Shown: positions 32,886 through 41,861 of the stretch, one piece after another
Position numbering within the stretch: the stretch's first letter is position 1
Layout of the letters: every line of letters begins with the position of its first letter
Source of the DNA: CAVDAL01 sp963606965
GTDB lineage: Bacteria > Actinomycetota > Coriobacteriia > Coriobacteriales > QAMH01
DNA length: 64,000 nt
Assembly: GCA_963606965.1 (NCBI GenBank)
Contig: CAVDAL010000120.1
Location: 1-64,000 of the forward strand
Direction: 5' to 3'
Position numbers and translations under genes: made by a program
Notes under the pieces: model-generated
What the model saw: only the letters and a program-made list of their open reading frames with translations
Told to the model about the DNA's origin: nothing
Databases searched by the model: none

Positions 32886-33452
32886 ATGGGAATAATTGAA
32901 TTAATTTTTCTATCTATTGGTTTAGCTATGGATGCTTTTGCTGTATCAATTTGTAAAGGTCTGTCTGTTTCCAAGTTGAAGATAAAGCATATGATCATCT
33001 GCGGCGCTTGGTTTGGAGGCTTCCAAGCTTTAATGCCATTGATCGGCTATCTTGTTGGATATCAATTCAAAGACCTTATTCAAGCATATGACCATTGGAT
33101 TGCTTTTGTTTTGTTGGCGCTCATCGGCGGCAACATGATTCGTGAAGCTTTAAAAAATGAAGATGAGGAACAAGATCCTGATTTTGGTTTCAAAGCAATG
33201 ATTCTTTTAGCTATTGCGACAAGCATTGATGCTTTAATTATTGGAATCACATTTGCATTTATGAATGTAAATATTATTTTGGCACTTATTCTTATTGGCG
33301 TAATAACTTTTGCACTTTCTGCTACAGGAGTAAAAATCGGTAACGTGTTTGGCGCACGTTACCGATCAAAAGCCGAACTTGCCGGCGGCATTGTTTTAAT
33401 TTTGCTTGGTATAAAAATTATCCTTGAGCACCTGGGATTTCTGGCATTCTAA
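32886..33452 (+). CDS. mntP: Manganese efflux pump MntP
   Basis: Exports Mn(II). The 188 residues form six hydrophobic segments in two related halves: LAMDAFAVSICKGL near the start and IATSIDALIIGITFAF in the second half, each with the conserved Asp. GVKIGNVFGARYRSKAELAGG is the family C-terminal block. The ribosome site is weak (CAGGG at long spacing). Its 3' end overlaps the convergent DUF4013-like gene by 35 bases and encodes, on the opposite strand, that operon's terminator. Confidence 0.92.
   Translation: MGIIELIFLSIGLAMDAFAVSICKGLSVSKLKIKHMIICGAWFGGFQALMPLIGYLVGYQFKDLIQAYDHWIAFVLLALIGGNMIREALKNEDEEQDPDFGFKAMILLAIATSIDALIIGITFAFMNVNIILALILIGVITFALSATGVKIGNVFGARYRSKAELAGGIVLILLGIKIILEHLGFLAF
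33331..33366 (-). terminator. Terminator of the envelope operon, embedded in mntP
   Basis: A perfect 12-bp stem, ATCGGTAACGTG (33336-33347) and CACGTTACCGAT (33355-33366), has a 7-base loop and is followed on the minus strand by TTTTT. It lies 52 bases after the stop of the last minus-strand gene but inside the mntP coding region (codons for IGNVFGARYR). Confidence 0.8.
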
Positions 33453-34464
33453 CATCATCTTGTGCCCATTCTGGAACATGGCGCTTTAAATAGTGACCAA
33501 CTGCACGCATAGCCAAGACATCGCCAAGCACTAAAATTGCAGAAGCAACATATCCAAAGACTAAGATTATTAATAATATAACAAGAGACACTCCTCCGCT
33601 TAATAAAGGAAAAGATTCCATGCCATAAGATAAATAATATACAGAAAAACCCAATCCGGCACAAATGACGGCAATGATTATGAAAGCAATTCCAATAACA
33701 ATGCATGCACATATAGCAAAAACAATTTGAGAAAGTATGCCATTGCAAACCAATGTTCCAAGTTTCTTGGTATAAGCATTCCAAAGCATCTTAAAATCAA
33801 ATCCACCTGCAATGCTATCTTTAGTAACTACTTTAATTTCAGAAACTAATTGCCATCCAGTCATCATAAATGTCAATGCCATAACAGCGACAGCGCCAAC
33901 GAGTGGTACAACATTTAAAATGCCAACAGCAATAGAAAGAGCAATTCCAAGTATCACATCAAAAACAATTAGGAAAAAGCCAATCTTGAAGTAAGGACCA
34001 ATCTGAATTTTTGGCAATGTGAAGCGCTTGCCAACGGAAACGTTTGCAGCCCAACGTGAAATATAACCTTTAGAGGAGAAGTTCAAAATTGGAACCATTT
34101 GAATCAATGCCAAAAGCAGCATCTTCCCAAACCAGCCATCGCTTTCTTTAACATCGCGCCATGCAGCGCCAAAGCAAGATTCGCTATATGTCTTTGTAAC
34201 AGTTGTTGCTGGCGTTGTTGCTTGCGCGCTAGCAGATTCTGCATTTGTGCTAGCTTCACCAGCTGCACTATTTGAATTTGAAGTTTCTTCATTTGAAGTT
34301 TCACCTGCAGCAACAGAAGTAGCAGTGTCTTCCTGTGCAGCTTCAACGTCTTCAACCTTAACATCTTCACTGTAAAGCTCTTGTGGCAACTTCTCGCCAC
34401 AATTAGAGCAAAACTTACTGCCATTTAAAGCAATAATTTCTTTGCCACATTTGGGACAAAACAT
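33418..34464 (-). CDS. Zinc-ribbon multi-pass membrane protein (DUF4013-like)
   Basis: The N-terminal zinc ribbon is FCPKCGKEI with CSNCGEKLP. A Ser/Thr/Ala/Glu-rich linker (~35-95) follows, then a membrane region of about 5-6 helices. GWFGKMLLLALIQMVPILNF and KGYISRWAANVSVGKRFTLP resemble DUF4013. The role is unknown. It is the last gene of an operon with a VanW protein, DD-carboxypeptidase, GcvT-fold protein and FHA protein, so a role at the cell envelope is plausible. The zinc ribbon parallels the one in the neighbouring FHA protein. Confidence 0.7.
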   Translation of the reverse strand: MFCPKCGKEIIALNGSKFCSNCGEKLPQELYSEDVKVEDVEAAQEDTATSVAAGETSNEETSNSNSAAGEASTNAESASAQATTPATTVTKTYSESCFGAAWRDVKESDGWFGKMLLLALIQMVPILNFSSKGYISRWAANVSVGKRFTLPKIQIGPYFKIGFFLIVFDVILGIALSIAVGILNVVPLVGAVAVMALTFMMTGWQLVSEIKVVTKDSIAGGFDFKMLWNAYTKKLGTLVCNGILSQIVFAICACIVIGIAFIIIAVICAGLGFSVYYLSYGMESFPLLSGGVSLVILLIILVFGYVASAILVLGDVLAMRAVGHYLKRHVPEWAQDDVRMPEIPGAQG

Positions 34465-34473
34465 AAATGTCTC

Positions 34474-34938
34474 CTATTCCGTTTGAGCGATGTACTCAAA
34501 CAACATTTCGAACGTACCTATTTGAACGTGGGAGCCCACGTTTAAAACGACTTCGTCAACGATCGAACCATTGACCCATGTTCCATTTAAGGAACTATTG
34601 TCCTTTATCTTAACGATTGAGTCTTTAATTTCAATGCTTGCATGATGTCTGGAAACAGTCATATTGTTCAAGAAGATATCACATTGTGGGTCACGCCCTA
34701 ATGTAAATGTTCCACTATCTTTTAAAATAAATCGCTCGCCACTATATGGACCTTTCACAATACAAAGCGCTGGAACAGGGCCATCACTAGCTGGTTTTTC
34801 TTTTTCTTCAGCTTCAACAGAAACCGGCTTAAATTTTTGTGTCTGACCAATCAATTTAAATCCACATCTTGGACATGTTTGCGCTTGTTCGTCTAATTCA
34901 ACTTTACAAACAGGACAAAGTGTTTTTCCTTCTGTCAT
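34474..34938 (-). CDS. Zinc-ribbon FHA-domain protein
   Basis: Phosphothreonine-binding protein of 154 residues. An N-terminal zinc ribbon (CPVCKVELDEQAQTCPRCGF) is joined by a charged linker to a C-terminal FHA domain with TLGRDPQCDIFL, TVSRHHASIEI and SSLNGTWVNG, the key Arg, Ser-x-x-His and Asn of the fold. FHA proteins normally read Ser/Thr-kinase output, but no kinase is in the window. TAATG overlap with the GcvT-like gene upstream. Confidence 0.9.
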   Translation of the reverse strand: MTEGKTLCPVCKVELDEQAQTCPRCGFKLIGQTQKFKPVSVEAEEKEKPASDGPVPALCIVKGPYSGERFILKDSGTFTLGRDPQCDIFLNNMTVSRHHASIEIKDSIVKIKDNSSLNGTWVNGSIVDEVVLNVGSHVQIGTFEMLFEYIAQTE

Positions 34939-35645
34939 TATTCCTCCTCCAAAAATTTAGCACCAACAAAATCTTTTTCATTACGCAACAAACTTTGAAG
35001 ACCAAGTTCTGCTGGCGTGTAATATTTCCCATCTTCAAGCTTCAAATAACATTCATTTGAATCTTCTAACATGGCTTTATATTCATCTGGCTCAAGCATT
35101 TCAAGGCCGCTAAATTCATTTAAAATCTCTCCAACTTCAGCTGCAATAGCCAATGGAACGAATAATAAATATGCTTGACCCGCAGGTGCAAGATATGAAT
35201 TTTCTCCAAGCTCAGAAGCTATAAAAGCAATTTTGCCTTCACAAATATCAACCAAGTTTTTGTAAACTTTTTCAGCGTCTTTACCAAAAAGAAGCAAGCT
35301 AGCAAGCTTTCCTGTTTGATTTTCAAAAATCAAATCCTTGAAAATTTTCTTTTTGTCTTGCGCCAAATTTGCATGAGCTTCAAGCCATTCAAAATCTTCT
35401 TCAGCATTCTGTTCACTTGTCAATATTAAATATTCATTGTTACCAGTATTAATAACATGAATAAGGTCAATAACTTGAGCTTCAGAATTTAATAATAACC
35501 CACAGCTTGACCCAAATAATACATCGCAATTCTGAAAATCACCTGTAAACATTGTCTTTATGAATAATTTTGCATCTGCTCCAGCACATAAAAAAGTGCC
35601 GCATTCTTGCAAGCTATATGCAAATGTTTGTGCTTTAGCACACAT
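34938..35645 (-). CDS. GcvT/YgfZ-fold protein, short
   Basis: The 235 residues show the folate-binding aminomethyltransferase fold: GTFLCAGADAKLFIKTMFTGD near the N-terminus, LLLNSEAQVIDLIHVI, and YYTPAELGLQSLLRNEKDFVGAKFLEEE near the C-terminus. GcvT ends in the same ExGL...KDFxG pattern. It is about 130 residues shorter than GcvT. No glycine cleavage partners are nearby, so a YgfZ-like or moonlighting role is more likely than glycine cleavage. I start at ATG 35645, seven bases after the upstream stop; a longer frame would overlap that gene by 134 bases. Confidence 0.65.
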   Translation of the reverse strand: MCAKAQTFAYSLQECGTFLCAGADAKLFIKTMFTGDFQNCDVLFGSSCGLLLNSEAQVIDLIHVINTGNNEYLILTSEQNAEEDFEWLEAHANLAQDKKKIFKDLIFENQTGKLASLLLFGKDAEKVYKNLVDICEGKIAFIASELGENSYLAPAGQAYLLFVPLAIAAEVGEILNEFSGLEMLEPDEYKAMLEDSNECYLKLEDGKYYTPAELGLQSLLRNEKDFVGAKFLEEE

Positions 35646-35652
35646 TGCTATG

Positions 35653-36984
35653 TCACCCGTTTCTTGTCGCGTCTTTGCGAATTGATTTTTCCATACTTTC
35701 TTGGACTTCTTCACCAGACAGGTCGTCATTTCTTGTAACTTGAATTTCTTGAATATAAACAACACTATCTGCAATTGCATCATCACCTGTTACACAACCA
35801 ATAAGGCGTACAGCAGATGTCCAAATTGTTGTTATAGCTAAAGGCGGAAGCTTTGTTTCAAGCGCAACTAAAGTCACAGAGCCAACAATAGAGTCGCCCT
35901 GCTTGAATGTTATTGTTCCAACATCTGAGCCTTTTGAAATTCCGCCACTAATATCTTTTAAGCTAATTTCAACAGAAACATTGCCATCATAATCCAAAAT
36001 TGTGCCGTAATAATCCTCTTTGATTCCAGCAGCAACTGTCTTATCTAAATAAGCAGAAAGCGGAACGTCAACTAAAGTTTCCCCCGCTTTTGCAAACAAA
36101 GTTTTGCGGTAATGATTAAAACCCCATTCAAGCAATTTATATGAATCTGTAAAGCGTTCAGATTCATCACTGCACCCCAAGACAACGCAATAAAGTTGAA
36201 TATCATCTTGCACAGCTGTTGAAGCAAGACAATATCCTGCATTATTTGTATATCCAGTCTTGGTGCCTTTACATGCTTTCCAAGAATTCATCAATGAATT
36301 TGTCGAGCGAAATGTCTTCTTTTTGCCACTGTAAGAAACTGTAACTTTTTTCTTCCCTACAATTTCAGCAAATGTTGAATTTGTCATGCAATAGCGCTGC
36401 AAAACGCAAAGGTCATAAGCTGTTGAATAGTGATTGTCATCATCCAAGCCATGAGGGTTTGTAAAATGCGTATTTGTCAGCCCCAGCTCTTTAGCTTTTT
36501 CATTCATTTTTTCAACAAATGAATCAACATCGCCATATGTAGCTTCTGCTAAAGCAATGCCTGCATCATTGCCAGAATGAACAAGCAAGCCACAAAGCAA
36601 GTCATAAATTGTTACAACGTAACCGGCCATTAATTCTGAAGTTGACTCGCCAACAGATGCTGCATTTGCAGAAATTTTTGTGGTCGAATTTATATCAACT
36701 CCACTTTCTAAAACAACAAGAGCTGTCATCATCTTTGTTACAGATGCCATCGCATGCTTTTCATTAGCATTTCTAGACCATAAAACAGTGCCATCAGATG
36801 TACACAAAATTCCTTCTTCACAAGCAGAAGAAGGAGCTTCTGTAATTGTTAGACCGCGTTCTGTAACAGTTGTTGAACCAATGTAATCACTGCCATCAAT
36901 TGCAGCATTTGCAGGCAATGCATATCCAAAGCATAATGCAAATGCAAAAATGAAAGATATTAATATGTTAGCAACGCGCTTCAT
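35653..36984 (-). CDS. D-alanyl-D-alanine carboxypeptidase (serine-type, S11)
   Basis: Trims the terminal D-Ala of peptidoglycan stem peptides outside the membrane. Residues 1-28 are a signal peptide ending ALPANA-A. The catalytic motifs are ASVTKM (SxxK), HSGNDAG (SxN) and KTGYTNNAG (KTG). After ~residue 290 comes the beta-rich PBP5-type C-terminal domain, then a hydrophobic stretch (AITTIWTSAVRLIG) and a charged tail. Eighteen bases after the VanW gene, in the same operon. Confidence 0.9.
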   Translation of the reverse strand: MKRVANILISFIFAFALCFGYALPANAAIDGSDYIGSTTVTERGLTITEAPSSACEEGILCTSDGTVLWSRNANEKHAMASVTKMMTALVVLESGVDINSTTKISANAASVGESTSELMAGYVVTIYDLLCGLLVHSGNDAGIALAEATYGDVDSFVEKMNEKAKELGLTNTHFTNPHGLDDDNHYSTAYDLCVLQRYCMTNSTFAEIVGKKKVTVSYSGKKKTFRSTNSLMNSWKACKGTKTGYTNNAGYCLASTAVQDDIQLYCVVLGCSDESERFTDSYKLLEWGFNHYRKTLFAKAGETLVDVPLSAYLDKTVAAGIKEDYYGTILDYDGNVSVEISLKDISGGISKGSDVGTITFKQGDSIVGSVTLVALETKLPPLAITTIWTSAVRLIGCVTGDDAIADSVVYIQEIQVTRNDDLSGEEVQESMEKSIRKDATRNG

Positions 36985-37002
36985 TAAATATATAAATCCA
37001 AC

Positions 37003-39531
37003 TTAACTTGATTTTTTAGTTTTCTTTGTATCAGAAGTTGATTCTTTAGTGCTAGATGTTACTTTTGTTCCAACGCTAATAATCTTATTCTGAGCAGAAT
37101 AAACAGATTTAAACATGATATCGTGCAAAACTTCACCAGTCTTTGATTTAACAAGATAATGAATCTTTATACTGCGACCATCTTGTCCATTCTGCTGAAC
37201 TTTTGTTGTGCCTTTTGGCAAAGTATCATCGTTAACTTTGATTGTCTTCCATTTTGCGCCTTCTTTCCACTTGCCGCGTTCGCAAGTGACCATGCGCCCG
37301 TCATTTGTACCCCATAAAGATACTGTTACTGTTTCTGAGCCATTAAATTTAGCGGAAAGAAGCAGGTAATTGCCTGTATCATTCACAAATTGCAAATCTG
37401 GCTCTTCCCAAGAAACAGTAGCATCTGCAAAGCCACTGTCGTCATATGCAGAAATATAAAAGTCATGATTAACACGAGATTCAATGCCAAGACCTGCATA
37501 GCAAGCTGCATTAAAAACACACGTAGCAACTTGGCAAACACCGCCGCCAAGCTGATCTTCATGCTTGCCATCGACAATAACAGGAGCTGCCTGGAAGCCT
37601 TTATCTTCTGTGCGCTCGCCCGTTGTTTGGTTAAATGACCAAGTTTCATCTGGAGCAATAATTGAATTGTTTATCAATTTGCACAAAAGAGCAATATTAT
37701 TCATGCGAGCAGTATTGCCGCCCAAGGTAATTGACCAAGAGCTTAGCTTGTCTGTAATTTTCATATTTTCAGCATCTTGTGTTGTAAAGCTTGGCTCAAT
37801 TGTTGTATCAACCAAAGTTACTGTTCTGTCTGTTTGTGTGCCAAATAAAATGTCTTGAATCTTTAATGTTGCTTCATTTCTATTTGGACCTGTGCCAGTC
37901 TTACTTTTGACAATAACAACTTTATCTTTCTTAATCTTAAATGATGCATCCTTAGCACCACTAACAGCATCATCGCCTAAAATTTCCACAAGATAATTGT
38001 TTGCCGCTTCTTGATTAACATATGGTTGCAAAACCCATCCAGATTCAGAATCTGTCGCATATGAAACATCATATTGAGTCTGCATATCTTCCGTTTTTTC
38101 TATTGTCTTTTCAGTGCCATCTGCAATGCTTAAAGCTTCATTGTCTTCCAAAATTTCTTTGTCTATCAAAGAAGCCAAAGTTTCAGAATCAAGTGTCCAA
38201 GACTTCGAGCCATATGTAATATCGACAGGCTGCGAAATTGCAGAATTTACTTTTTCGATAACTTGATTTGCAGTCTGTTCGCTGATATGTATTTTTACAA
38301 CTTTCATTGGAGCTAAGAAATAATCAACACTATCTTCCCCAAAAATTGCTTGAGTTAAACGCTCACAAAATGTCGCCTCGTCAATCAGCCAGCCATTATG
38401 ACCTTCAACAAGCTCCATTTGCGAATCATTGACTTTAAAACTATATTCCTTTACCTTTTTGCCAATCTTTTTATTGACTGTGCTTTCAAAATCCTGCATT
38501 AAATTTGAACTTACAGAAACTTGCGCATCAATGTTCTTTAAATGCAGAGTTGCAAGCATTCTGTCAAAGATTAAAGTCCAGCCGCTGCGGCCTATTTCAT
38601 ATGCTTTGTTTGCTAAAGCTTCGCCATCGATATAAGAACCAACTGTGCCCTGTGTTATTTCCCACTTCTTTTCAGAGTCAGCATTTGGTGCAGCTTCCTG
38701 TGGGTTTTGCTCATTATAAACTTCATCCTGCAAGCCTTCATATCCATCAAGTTCTGCCGCTTTAGCGCTTGCATACATTGTGACTTCTGCATCATCAACT
38801 GCCGGAGTTAAAGCATCTGTTATTGCAGTGCTTGCCTCTTCAACAGTCATGCCGCCAACGCTAACACCTTGCACCTTAATGCCGCTATGTATTGTGCCCC
38901 AGTTATGAATAAAGTCAAAAGCTCCGCCAGCAACAATTACAACCAAAACGCAAATTAATGCAATCTTGATTTTTGGTGGGATTGTAAAGCCAAAGGATTT
39001 CTTAGCTTTAGTTCCATTGCCACTGCTACTACTGCTGCGCGATTGATTATTAGTAAGCGCGCGCTGCGTCTTAGAGCCATATGGCTGCCTTGGTTGTGAA
39101 TATTTTGATTTTGAAGCAGCTCTATTTTGCGATGCTGAATAAGGACTCCTGCCCTGCTTTTGTGCGCCTGAATATGGACGTGTGGCAGAACTTGAGCGTG
39201 GTGTAGCGCTTGCTGAACGTGCAGATGAATTTGCGCGAGGCGCCGCGCTTCTTGTTTTTGGAGCTGCAGCAGATGAAGATTGCCTGCTAGAACTTGAAGT
39301 TCTTGTTCTTGATGTAGATGTTGCAGTTCTTGGCCTAGACGAAGCTGAACTTCTTGTTTGATATTCAGAATTGCTACGTCGCTGGGACACACTGCGCCTT
39401 GCAGAACTAGAAGAACTTGAACGAGTTGAAGCACTGCCAGATGCAGCAGAACCTGACCTGCTTGTGCGCGAGCGCTGCGAAGCAGAATTTGAGCTTGTCC
39501 GTCTTTGTTTATTGTCCCTTTTTTCAGCCAC
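37003..39531 (-). CDS. VanW-family protein with Ser/Arg-rich tail, peptidoglycan-binding repeats and G5 domain
   Basis: Membrane-anchored envelope protein of 842 residues. The first ~185 are extremely Ser/Arg/Ala/Thr-rich with many RSS/SSR repeats and no hydrophobic segment, followed by one helix (KIKIALICVLVVIVAGG). The exported part has PG_binding_4-like repeats (~250-500). A VanW domain follows, WSFNQTTGERTEDKGFQ with GGGVCQVATC (~630-740). The end is a G5 domain (GTTKVQQNGQDGRSIKI ... IISVGTK). G5-VanW proteins bind wall polysaccharide. GTG start with AGGAAAG. The basic tail would stay in the cytoplasm. Confidence 0.88.
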   Translation of the reverse strand: MAEKRDNKQRRTSSNSASQRSRTSRSGSAASGSASTRSSSSSSARRSVSQRRSNSEYQTRSSASSRPRTATSTSRTRTSSSSRQSSSAAAPKTRSAAPRANSSARSASATPRSSSATRPYSGAQKQGRSPYSASQNRAASKSKYSQPRQPYGSKTQRALTNNQSRSSSSSGNGTKAKKSFGFTIPPKIKIALICVLVVIVAGGAFDFIHNWGTIHSGIKVQGVSVGGMTVEEASTAITDALTPAVDDAEVTMYASAKAAELDGYEGLQDEVYNEQNPQEAAPNADSEKKWEITQGTVGSYIDGEALANKAYEIGRSGWTLIFDRMLATLHLKNIDAQVSVSSNLMQDFESTVNKKIGKKVKEYSFKVNDSQMELVEGHNGWLIDEATFCERLTQAIFGEDSVDYFLAPMKVVKIHISEQTANQVIEKVNSAISQPVDITYGSKSWTLDSETLASLIDKEILEDNEALSIADGTEKTIEKTEDMQTQYDVSYATDSESGWVLQPYVNQEAANNYLVEILGDDAVSGAKDASFKIKKDKVVIVKSKTGTGPNRNEATLKIQDILFGTQTDRTVTLVDTTIEPSFTTQDAENMKITDKLSSWSITLGGNTARMNNIALLCKLINNSIIAPDETWSFNQTTGERTEDKGFQAAPVIVDGKHEDQLGGGVCQVATCVFNAACYAGLGIESRVNHDFYISAYDDSGFADATVSWEEPDLQFVNDTGNYLLLSAKFNGSETVTVSLWGTNDGRMVTCERGKWKEGAKWKTIKVNDDTLPKGTTKVQQNGQDGRSIKIHYLVKSKTGEVLHDIMFKSVYSAQNKIISVGTKVTSSTKESTSDTKKTKKSS

Positions 39532-39560
39532 GAATCTTTCCTAAAAAGTCTTTATACATA

Positions 39561-39594
39561 AACGAAAAGATTACCATCAATTTTGGTAATCTTT
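39561..39594 (-). terminator. Terminator of the ech-pgsA operon
   Basis: AAAGATTACCA (39566-39576) pairs with TGGTAATCTTT (39584-39594), followed on the minus strand by TTCGTTT. Confidence 0.75.
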
Positions 39595-39629
39595 ACAGAA
39601 TTTTTCAACTTGTTTTGCAAACGTATATT

Positions 39630-40271
39630 TTAGTTTCGCATTTGGGTTTTATAATCGCGAAGCATTTTGAATCCTTTGATTTGATATACAGTAAATGCAA
39701 TTAAAGAACATATCGCACCTGCATAAACAAACCAAATTCCAAGCAAGAAATTCCCTGAGCCAAAGCCTGGTAACCACGGGCTTTCAATGATGTCTAAGCC
39801 AACAACTTCTGGCAAGCCTAGCATCAAAAAACAAAAGCCAAAAAGAAGCAAAGCCGTTGCGACTTTGCCGACATAAACAACGCTTGGAACTTTACCAACT
39901 GAACCAAGCATAACTTGCCCTTCTGCCACTAAAACTAAGTCACGTGTTATAAGCAAAAGGACAATCCATATTGGCAGTCGACCCAAAACGCAGACCGATA
40001 TCACACCTGTAGCAAGCAAGAATCGGTCCACGAATGGGTCAAACATTTTACCTATTTTTGAAACTTGGTGAGTGCGCCTTGCAACTTGACCATCAACCCA
40101 GTCTGTACATGCAGCCAAAGCAAATACAACAAGAGCAGGTCCATTTGCATGCAGATAAAAAAGCAACCACAAAAATACAGGTATCAACAAAAACCTAACA
40201 AGCGTAATGATGTTTGGAAGCGTCAATATCTTTTCTGTTACTTCTTCATCTTTAGTTAAATTTGCACTCAC
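39630..40271 (-). CDS. pgsA: CDP-alcohol phosphatidyltransferase, PgsA-like
   Basis: Makes phosphatidylglycerophosphate from CDP-diacylglycerol and glycerol-3-phosphate in the membrane. The CDP-OH-P motif is complete: DWVDGQVARRTHQVSKIGKM followed by FDPFVDRFL (D-x2-DG-x2-AR-x8-G-x3-D-x3-D). About six helices in 213 residues; LPNIITLVRFLLIP is the usual PgsA start. GTG start with GAGGG upstream. It follows echF by 24 bases without a terminator, so it is probably read with the hydrogenase operon. Confidence 0.85.
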   Translation of the reverse strand: MSANLTKDEEVTEKILTLPNIITLVRFLLIPVFLWLLFYLHANGPALVVFALAACTDWVDGQVARRTHQVSKIGKMFDPFVDRFLLATGVISVCVLGRLPIWIVLLLITRDLVLVAEGQVMLGSVGKVPSVVYVGKVATALLLFGFCFLMLGLPEVVGLDIIESPWLPGFGSGNFLLGIWFVYAGAICSLIAFTVYQIKGFKMLRDYKTQMRN

Positions 40272-40295
40272 TTACATACCCTCATATCTTAATTT

Positions 40296-40760
40296 TTATT
40301 CATTGCCGCCTTCAGCCGCTGCAGCTTCTTTTGCTGCTTTGGCTTTTAAGGCAGCTTCCCTCTTGGCCTTTTTCTCTGCTTCTTTGCGTTCTTTTTCCGC
40401 CTGTTCTTCTGGAGTCAGAGGAGGTTTCTTATGAACCTCGGGCTCAAGTTTTGTCACAACAGGAGAATACTGATGTTTCATTATTAAGCAAGACTTTGGA
40501 CAAGAACGCACACAAGAATCACAATAAATGCAGCTGTGTGGATGATATGTCCATGTTTCTTCCTCTTTATTAACTTCAATAGCATATGCAGGGCACTTGC
40601 GAGCGCACAGTCCACACAGAATGCAAGATTTCATGTCTGCCATTTCAATCCTGCCACGAGTGCGTTCAAATGGCTCGCGCTTTTGGAATGGATATTTAAC
40701 TGTTGGAGCTTTTGTGAATAAGCTCTTCAGTGTCATACCACATAATTTAAATACTCCCAT
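40296..40760 (-). CDS. echF: Ech hydrogenase ferredoxin subunit (EchF/HycF-like)
   Basis: Two [4Fe-4S] motifs, CILCGLCARKCP and CIYCDSCVRSCP, relay electrons between soluble ferredoxin and the small subunit. The last ~45 residues are a Lys/Glu/Ala-rich tail predicted to be helical and unlike the usual short ends. AGGAGG precedes the ATG. Sixth subunit gene in the canonical ech order. Confidence 0.87.
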   Translation of the reverse strand: MGVFKLCGMTLKSLFTKAPTVKYPFQKREPFERTRGRIEMADMKSCILCGLCARKCPAYAIEVNKEEETWTYHPHSCIYCDSCVRSCPKSCLIMKHQYSPVVTKLEPEVHKKPPLTPEEQAEKERKEAEKKAKREAALKAKAAKEAAAAEGGNE

Positions 40761-40772
40761 GGTTTATTCCTC

Positions 40773-41861
40773 CTATCTTTCTGTGCAGCTAATGCATGGG
40801 TCGATAGTAAGAATAATAATTGGAACATCTGCAAATTCGCAGCCGCCCAATGCTGTAACAAGGCCAGCAAGATTTTGACTTGTTGGAGTGCGAATGCGCA
40901 TGCGCTCTAAGAACTTAGTGCCATTGCCTTCTGAATAATAAAAGACTGTTCCTCTTGGCTGTTCAAGAGTAGACATTGCACGAGCGCCTGCTTCAGGAGC
41001 ACCTTTAACAGGAACCATAACATCGCCATCTGGGATTTTAGAAACAAGTTCTTCAATGATGTCGATTGATTGCAAAACTTCTTTAATTCTTACTTCACAG
41101 CGAGCATAGCAGTCGCCTTGGTCAGACAAAACAGGCTCAAAAGCAGCTAAATCTGCATATGCGCCGATAGACTTCAAGCGTTCATCAATTGCATAATTTG
41201 ATGCACGAGCAAAAGGTCCAACCATTGAGCATTCAATTGCTTGTTCCTTGCTTAAATATCCAACGCCGACAAGACGATTTTTCACAGATGAATCAAGCAG
41301 GAATGTTTTTGAAAGAGTGTGGTATTCACCACGGATTTTTTGAAGAGTTGCAACCATACCTTGCAAGACTGAATTTTCAACATCTTGGCGAAAACCACCA
41401 ACATCACAAGCACTGAAAATAACACGCCCGCCTGTTGTTGCTTCAAAAATATCTAGAACTTCTTCACGAAGACGCCATGCGTGCATAAATAAAGCTTCAT
41501 ATCCAAAAGCATCAGCCATTAAGCCAAGCCACAAAAGATGACTATGAATTCTGCTGAGTTCATGGAAGATTACGCGCAAATATTCCGCGCGATCTGTTAC
41601 TTCAATGCCCATCAGTTGTTCAATGCATTGTGAATAACCCATTGAATGACCAAAAGAGCAAATGCCACAGATGCGTTCTGTAATGTAAACAAATTGAGTA
41701 TAGTCACGCTTTTCAACAAGTTTTTCAAGACCGCGATGAATAAATCCAATTCTTGGAATTGCAGTTACAACTTTTTCATCTTCCATGACCAAATCCAAGT
41801 GAACTGGTTCAGGAAGAACAGGATGCTGAGGACCAAATGGAATGACAGTTCTCTTACTCAT
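40773..41861 (-). CDS. echE: Ech hydrogenase large subunit (EchE, [NiFe])
   Basis: Catalytic subunit. The Ni-binding cysteines are present: RICGICSFGHS near residue 65 and DPCISCTER at the very C-terminus. This separates a true hydrogenase from NuoD of complex I, which lacks them. The conserved N-terminal PFGPQHPVLPEP and GFIHRGLEKL are group 4 [NiFe] features. Length 363 residues. I use ATG 41861 (MSKRTVIP) with AAAGGAGG six bases upstream; it overlaps echD by 8 bases. C-terminal processing residues after the last CxxC are minimal (TER). Confidence 0.92.
   Translation of the reverse strand: MSKRTVIPFGPQHPVLPEPVHLDLVMEDEKVVTAIPRIGFIHRGLEKLVEKRDYTQFVYITERICGICSFGHSMGYSQCIEQLMGIEVTDRAEYLRVIFHELSRIHSHLLWLGLMADAFGYEALFMHAWRLREEVLDIFEATTGGRVIFSACDVGGFRQDVENSVLQGMVATLQKIRGEYHTLSKTFLLDSSVKNRLVGVGYLSKEQAIECSMVGPFARASNYAIDERLKSIGAYADLAAFEPVLSDQGDCYARCEVRIKEVLQSIDIIEELVSKIPDGDVMVPVKGAPEAGARAMSTLEQPRGTVFYYSEGNGTKFLERMRIRTPTSQNLAGLVTALGGCEFADVPIIILTIDPCISCTER

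Noticed and set aside
37100..39531. Ser/Arg repeat DNA of the VanW gene as a tandem repeat or CRISPR
   Set aside because: The repetitiveness is at residue level (RSS, SSR) with varying codons and no fixed unit or spacers.
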